Under the pieces are notes generated by a model. That model ran no database searches. It was given only the letters and a program-made list of their open reading frames with translations, and was not told the origin of the DNA. This document shows, piece after piece, positions 62,045 through 64,000 of a stretch of 64,000 nt of DNA. Position 1 is the first letter of the stretch. Every line of letters starts with the position of its first letter. The position numbers and the translations under genes were made by a program. This DNA is from Aeromicrobium phoceense (lineage in GTDB: Bacteria > Actinomycetota > Actinomycetes > Propionibacteriales > Nocardioidaceae): assembly GCF_013868155.1 (NCBI RefSeq), contig NZ_JACEOG010000001.1:620001-684000 (forward strand). Direction: 5' to 3'.

Positions 62045-62943
62045 GCAACCCCCGACCCGGTCTCGGCCGCGGACTCTCGGCCCTGATTCCCACCTCGCCG
62101 GCCCAGGCGAAGGAGTCCGGACTCACCGAGATCCAGGGGGCCCGGCTGCGGGACATCCCCGTGGGCCAGATCTCGCCGAACCCGCGCCAGCCGCGCACGG
62201 TGTTCGACGAGGAGGCCATGGGTGAGCTCGTCCACTCCATCAAGGAGATCGGCCTGCTGCAACCGATCGTGGTGCGACAGACCGGCACAGAGACCTATGA
62301 GCTGATCATGGGGGAGCGGCGCTGGCGCGCCCACCAGAAGGCTGAGCTGCCGACCATCACGGCGGTCGTGCGCGAGACCACCGACGAGGACCTGCTGCGT
62401 GACGCGTTGCTGGAGAACCTGCACCGGTCCGAGCTCAACCCGTTGGAGGAGGCTGCCGCGTACCAGCAGCTGCTCGAGGACTTCGGGTGCACGCAAGAGG
62501 AGCTCTCCGAGCGCATCGGGCGCTCCCGTCCCCAGATCACCAACACGATCCGTCTGTTGAAGCTGCCCCCGGCCGTGCAGCGCCGGGTGGCCGCCGGTGT
62601 GCTCTCGGCAGGACATGCCCGTGCCCTGTTGTCGGTGCCGAACCCCGACCTGCAGGACCGCCTGGCGTCCCGGGTCGTCGCGGAAGGGATCTCCGTGCGC
62701 CAGCTCGAGGAGATCGTCCGCTTCGGCGACGAGGAGGCCACCCCGGCGGCGCGCAAGCTGTCGACGCGCCCCACCTCGGCGCGTGTCGGTGAGCTCGCAC
62801 ACCGGCTCTCCGAGCGCTTCGACACGCGGGTCAAGGTCGACTTCGGCAAGTCCAAGGGCAAGATCGTGGTCGAGTTCGCCACGATCGGGGACCTGGAGCG
62901 CATCGTCGAGCTGATGGACCCGGCTCCCGCTCCTCCGCAGTAG
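62041..62943 (+). CDS. parB: Chromosome partitioning protein ParB
   Basis: 300 residues: N-terminal RGLSALIP (ParA-interaction region), CTPase domain with [11 protein letters not shown] and [15 protein letters not shown] (the GERRWRA motif), [23 protein letters not shown] with [19 protein letters not shown], and the C-terminal dimerisation domain. Closely follows parA. A bidirectional terminator ends the operon 10 bp later. Confidence 0.96.
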   Translation: MSNPRPGLGRGLSALIPTSPAQAKESGLTEIQGARLRDIPVGQISPNPRQPRTVFDEEAMGELVHSIKEIGLLQPIVVRQTGTETYELIMGERRWRAHQKAELPTITAVVRETTDEDLLRDALLENLHRSELNPLEEAAAYQQLLEDFGCTQEELSERIGRSRPQITNTIRLLKLPPAVQRRVAAGVLSAGHARALLSVPNPDLQDRLASRVVAEGISVRQLEEIVRFGDEEATPAARKLSTRPTSARVGELAHRLSERFDTRVKVDFGKSKGKIVVEFATIGDLERIVELMDPAPAPPQ

Positions 62944-62952
62944 TCGAGAAAA

Positions 62953-62994
62953 CAATAAAGCCACTTGTCGACAAATCGACAAGTGGCTTTATTG
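62953..62994. terminator. Bidirectional terminator parB/trxA
   Basis: Perfect 19-bp stem CAATAAAGCCACTTGTCGA and its complement with loop CAAA. A/T-rich ends serve as T-tracts on either strand. Confidence 0.9.
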
Positions 62995-63004
62995 ATTCAG
63001 CAGG

Positions 63005-63331
63005 TCAGGCAACGAACTCCGAGATCTCGGTGAGGATCGCGGACTTGGGGCGGACGCCCACGATGCTCCGCACGAGCTCGCCCTGGTAATACAGGTTGAT
63101 CGTGGGAAGGCCGGTCACGCGGTACTGCGCGGGGGTGACCGGGTTGGCGTCGGCGTCCATCTTGACGATGGTCAGCGCGCCCTCCTTCTCGTTCGCGATC
63201 TCCTCCAGGATGGGCGCGAGCTGGCGGCACGGGCCGCACCAGGATGCCCAGAAGTCGACGAGGACCGGGCCCTCGGCCTTCAGGACGGTGGACTCGAAGT
63301 CGGCGTCGGTGACGGCGGCGATGTCAGCCAT
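63005..63331 (-). CDS. trxA: Thioredoxin
   Basis: 108-residue redox carrier with active site FWASWCGPCRQLAPIL and the cis-proline segment GLPTINLYYQGE. Reduces disulfides in the cytoplasm, recharged by the reductase encoded next to it. ATG 63331 has AGAGGAG upstream. Stop is 9 bp from the terminator shared with parB. Confidence 0.96.
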   Translation of the reverse strand: MADIAAVTDADFESTVLKAEGPVLVDFWASWCGPCRQLAPILEEIANEKEGALTIVKMDADANPVTPAQYRVTGLPTINLYYQGELVRSIVGVRPKSAILTEISEFVA

Positions 63332-63355
63332 GGATTCTCCTCTGGGTGGTGGTGG

Positions 63356-64000
63356 TCAGTCGGTCAGGGCGACCGCAGGCTCGGGGAAGCCGGCATGCTC
63401 GATGTCGGCGAGGAAGCGCTCGGCGTCCAGGGCGGCCTGGCAGCCGGTGCCCGCGGCCGTGATGGCTTGGCGGTAGGTGTGGTCGACGAGGTCGCCGGCG
63501 GCGAAGACGCCGCGCAGGTTGGTGGCGGTGGAGCCGGGCTGGACGAGGACGTAGCCCTCGTCGTCGAGGTCGACCTGCCCGGTCAGCAGCTCCGAGCGCG
63601 GATCGTGACCGATGGCGATGAACAGGCCGCTGACGTCGAGCCGGCGGGTCTCACCGGTGACGGTGTCGCGCAGCGTCACGCCCTCGAGGATGCCCTCGCC
63701 GTGGATCTGGTCGACGGCGCTGTTCCACGCGAACTCGAGCTTGTCGTTGGCGTAGGCACGGTCGGCCATGATCTTGCTGGCGCGCAGCTCGTCGCGACGG
63801 TGGATCAGCGTGACCTTGTCGGCGAAGCGCGTGAGGAACAGCGCCTCCTCGACGGCGGAGTCGCCGCCACCGACGACCGCGATGTCCTTGCCGCGGAAGA
63901 AGAAGCCGTCGCACGTGGCGCACCAGCTGACGCCGTGGCCCGAGAGCGCGTCCTCGCCCTCGATGCCGAGCTTGCGGTAGCCGGAGCCCATCGCGAGGAT
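63356..64000 (-). CDS. trxB: Thioredoxin-disulfide reductase, C-terminal part (cut by window edge)
   Basis: 215 residues visible of about 310-330. Redox-active [23 protein letters not shown]-binding [29 protein letters not shown], and the C-terminal FAD motif [21 protein letters not shown]. The missing part, off the right edge, is the N-terminal FAD domain. Ends 24 bp before trxA, so trxB-trxA form an operon. Confidence 0.95.
   Translation of the reverse strand: MLAMGSGYRKLGIEGEDALSGHGVSWCATCDGFFFRGKDIAVVGGGDSAVEEALFLTRFADKVTLIHRRDELRASKIMADRAYANDKLEFAWNSAVDQIHGEGILEGVTLRDTVTGETRRLDVSGLFIAIGHDPRSELLTGQVDLDDEGYVLVQPGSTATNLRGVFAAGDLVDHTYRQAITAAGTGCQAALDAERFLADIEHAGFPEPAVALTD

Overview
This window is a 64-kb, high-GC (by eye about 70%) chromosome segment around the replication origin of an actinobacterium. 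The gene order dnaN-gnd-recF-dciA-gyrB-gyrA beside dnaA, rpmH-rnpA-yidD-yidC-jag-rsmG-parA-parB, and fhaA-fhaB-pstP-rodA-pbpA-pknB with crgA is typical of that phylum. A NAD-type gnd, a C50-type carotenoid cluster and a four-gene glycogen set suggest Propionibacteriales/Nocardioidaceae (an Aeromicrobium- or Nocardioides-like organism). That placement is an inference, because no rRNA gene is present.

Layout, left to right. 1-6.3 kb: glycogen operon on the minus strand (glgP, then glgB-glgC-glgA, with glgA cut by the window edge). 6.4-7.8 kb: a small accessory pocket next to tRNA-Leu(CAG), with an antitoxin-like gene, a short remnant, an orphan gene and a second imperfect copy of the tRNA 3' end plus terminator. 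8-15.1 kb: the cell-shape and kinase operon fhaA-fhaB-pstP-rodA-pbpA-pknB. 15.1-17.6 kb: DUF881, crgA, a rhomboid protease and ppiA. 17.7-45 kb: a long mixed block with an enoyl-CoA hydratase, a membrane protein/XRE pair under a perfect palindrome, SURF1 and glyA, a peptide ABC transporter with a permease-ATPase-ATPase fusion, a DevRS-like two-component system with DosR-like boxes, an LLM oxidoreductase, a MarR-controlled carotenoid operon (idi-crtE-B-I-Ye-Yf-Eb), nudK, and a PLD-helicase-DUF3427 gene flanked by near-identical direct repeats. 45.2-51.3 kb: tRNA-Ala, a DLW-39 peptide, tRNA-Ile, DUF3566, gyrA and gyrB. 51.5-58 kb: PAP2, dciA, recF, gnd, dnaN, oriC and dnaA. 58.2-63 kb: rpmH to parB with two parS sites. 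63-64 kb: trxA and a truncated trxB.

In many actinobacteria the gyrA/tRNA-Ile/tRNA-Ala group lies next to ppiA-rhomboid-crgA-pknB. Here about 27 kb separates them, so the 17.7-45 kb block looks like material accumulated inside a conserved origin-proximal neighbourhood.

The most interesting unexplained signals are these. (1) A 55-70 bp intergenic repeat rich in DnaA-box-like sequence sits directly after minus-strand stop codons at four sites, with a weaker relative between dnaA and oriC. (2) An integration or duplication scar lies at tRNA-Leu. (3) Direct repeats flank the helicase gene. (4) A DosR-like box set links a two-component system, a universal stress protein and an MpaB-type oxygenase. 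(5) A 33-bp palindrome covers a leaderless promoter. (6) At least seven genes have a TANNNT -10 element ending 6-7 nt before the start codon, which implies leaderless transcripts.
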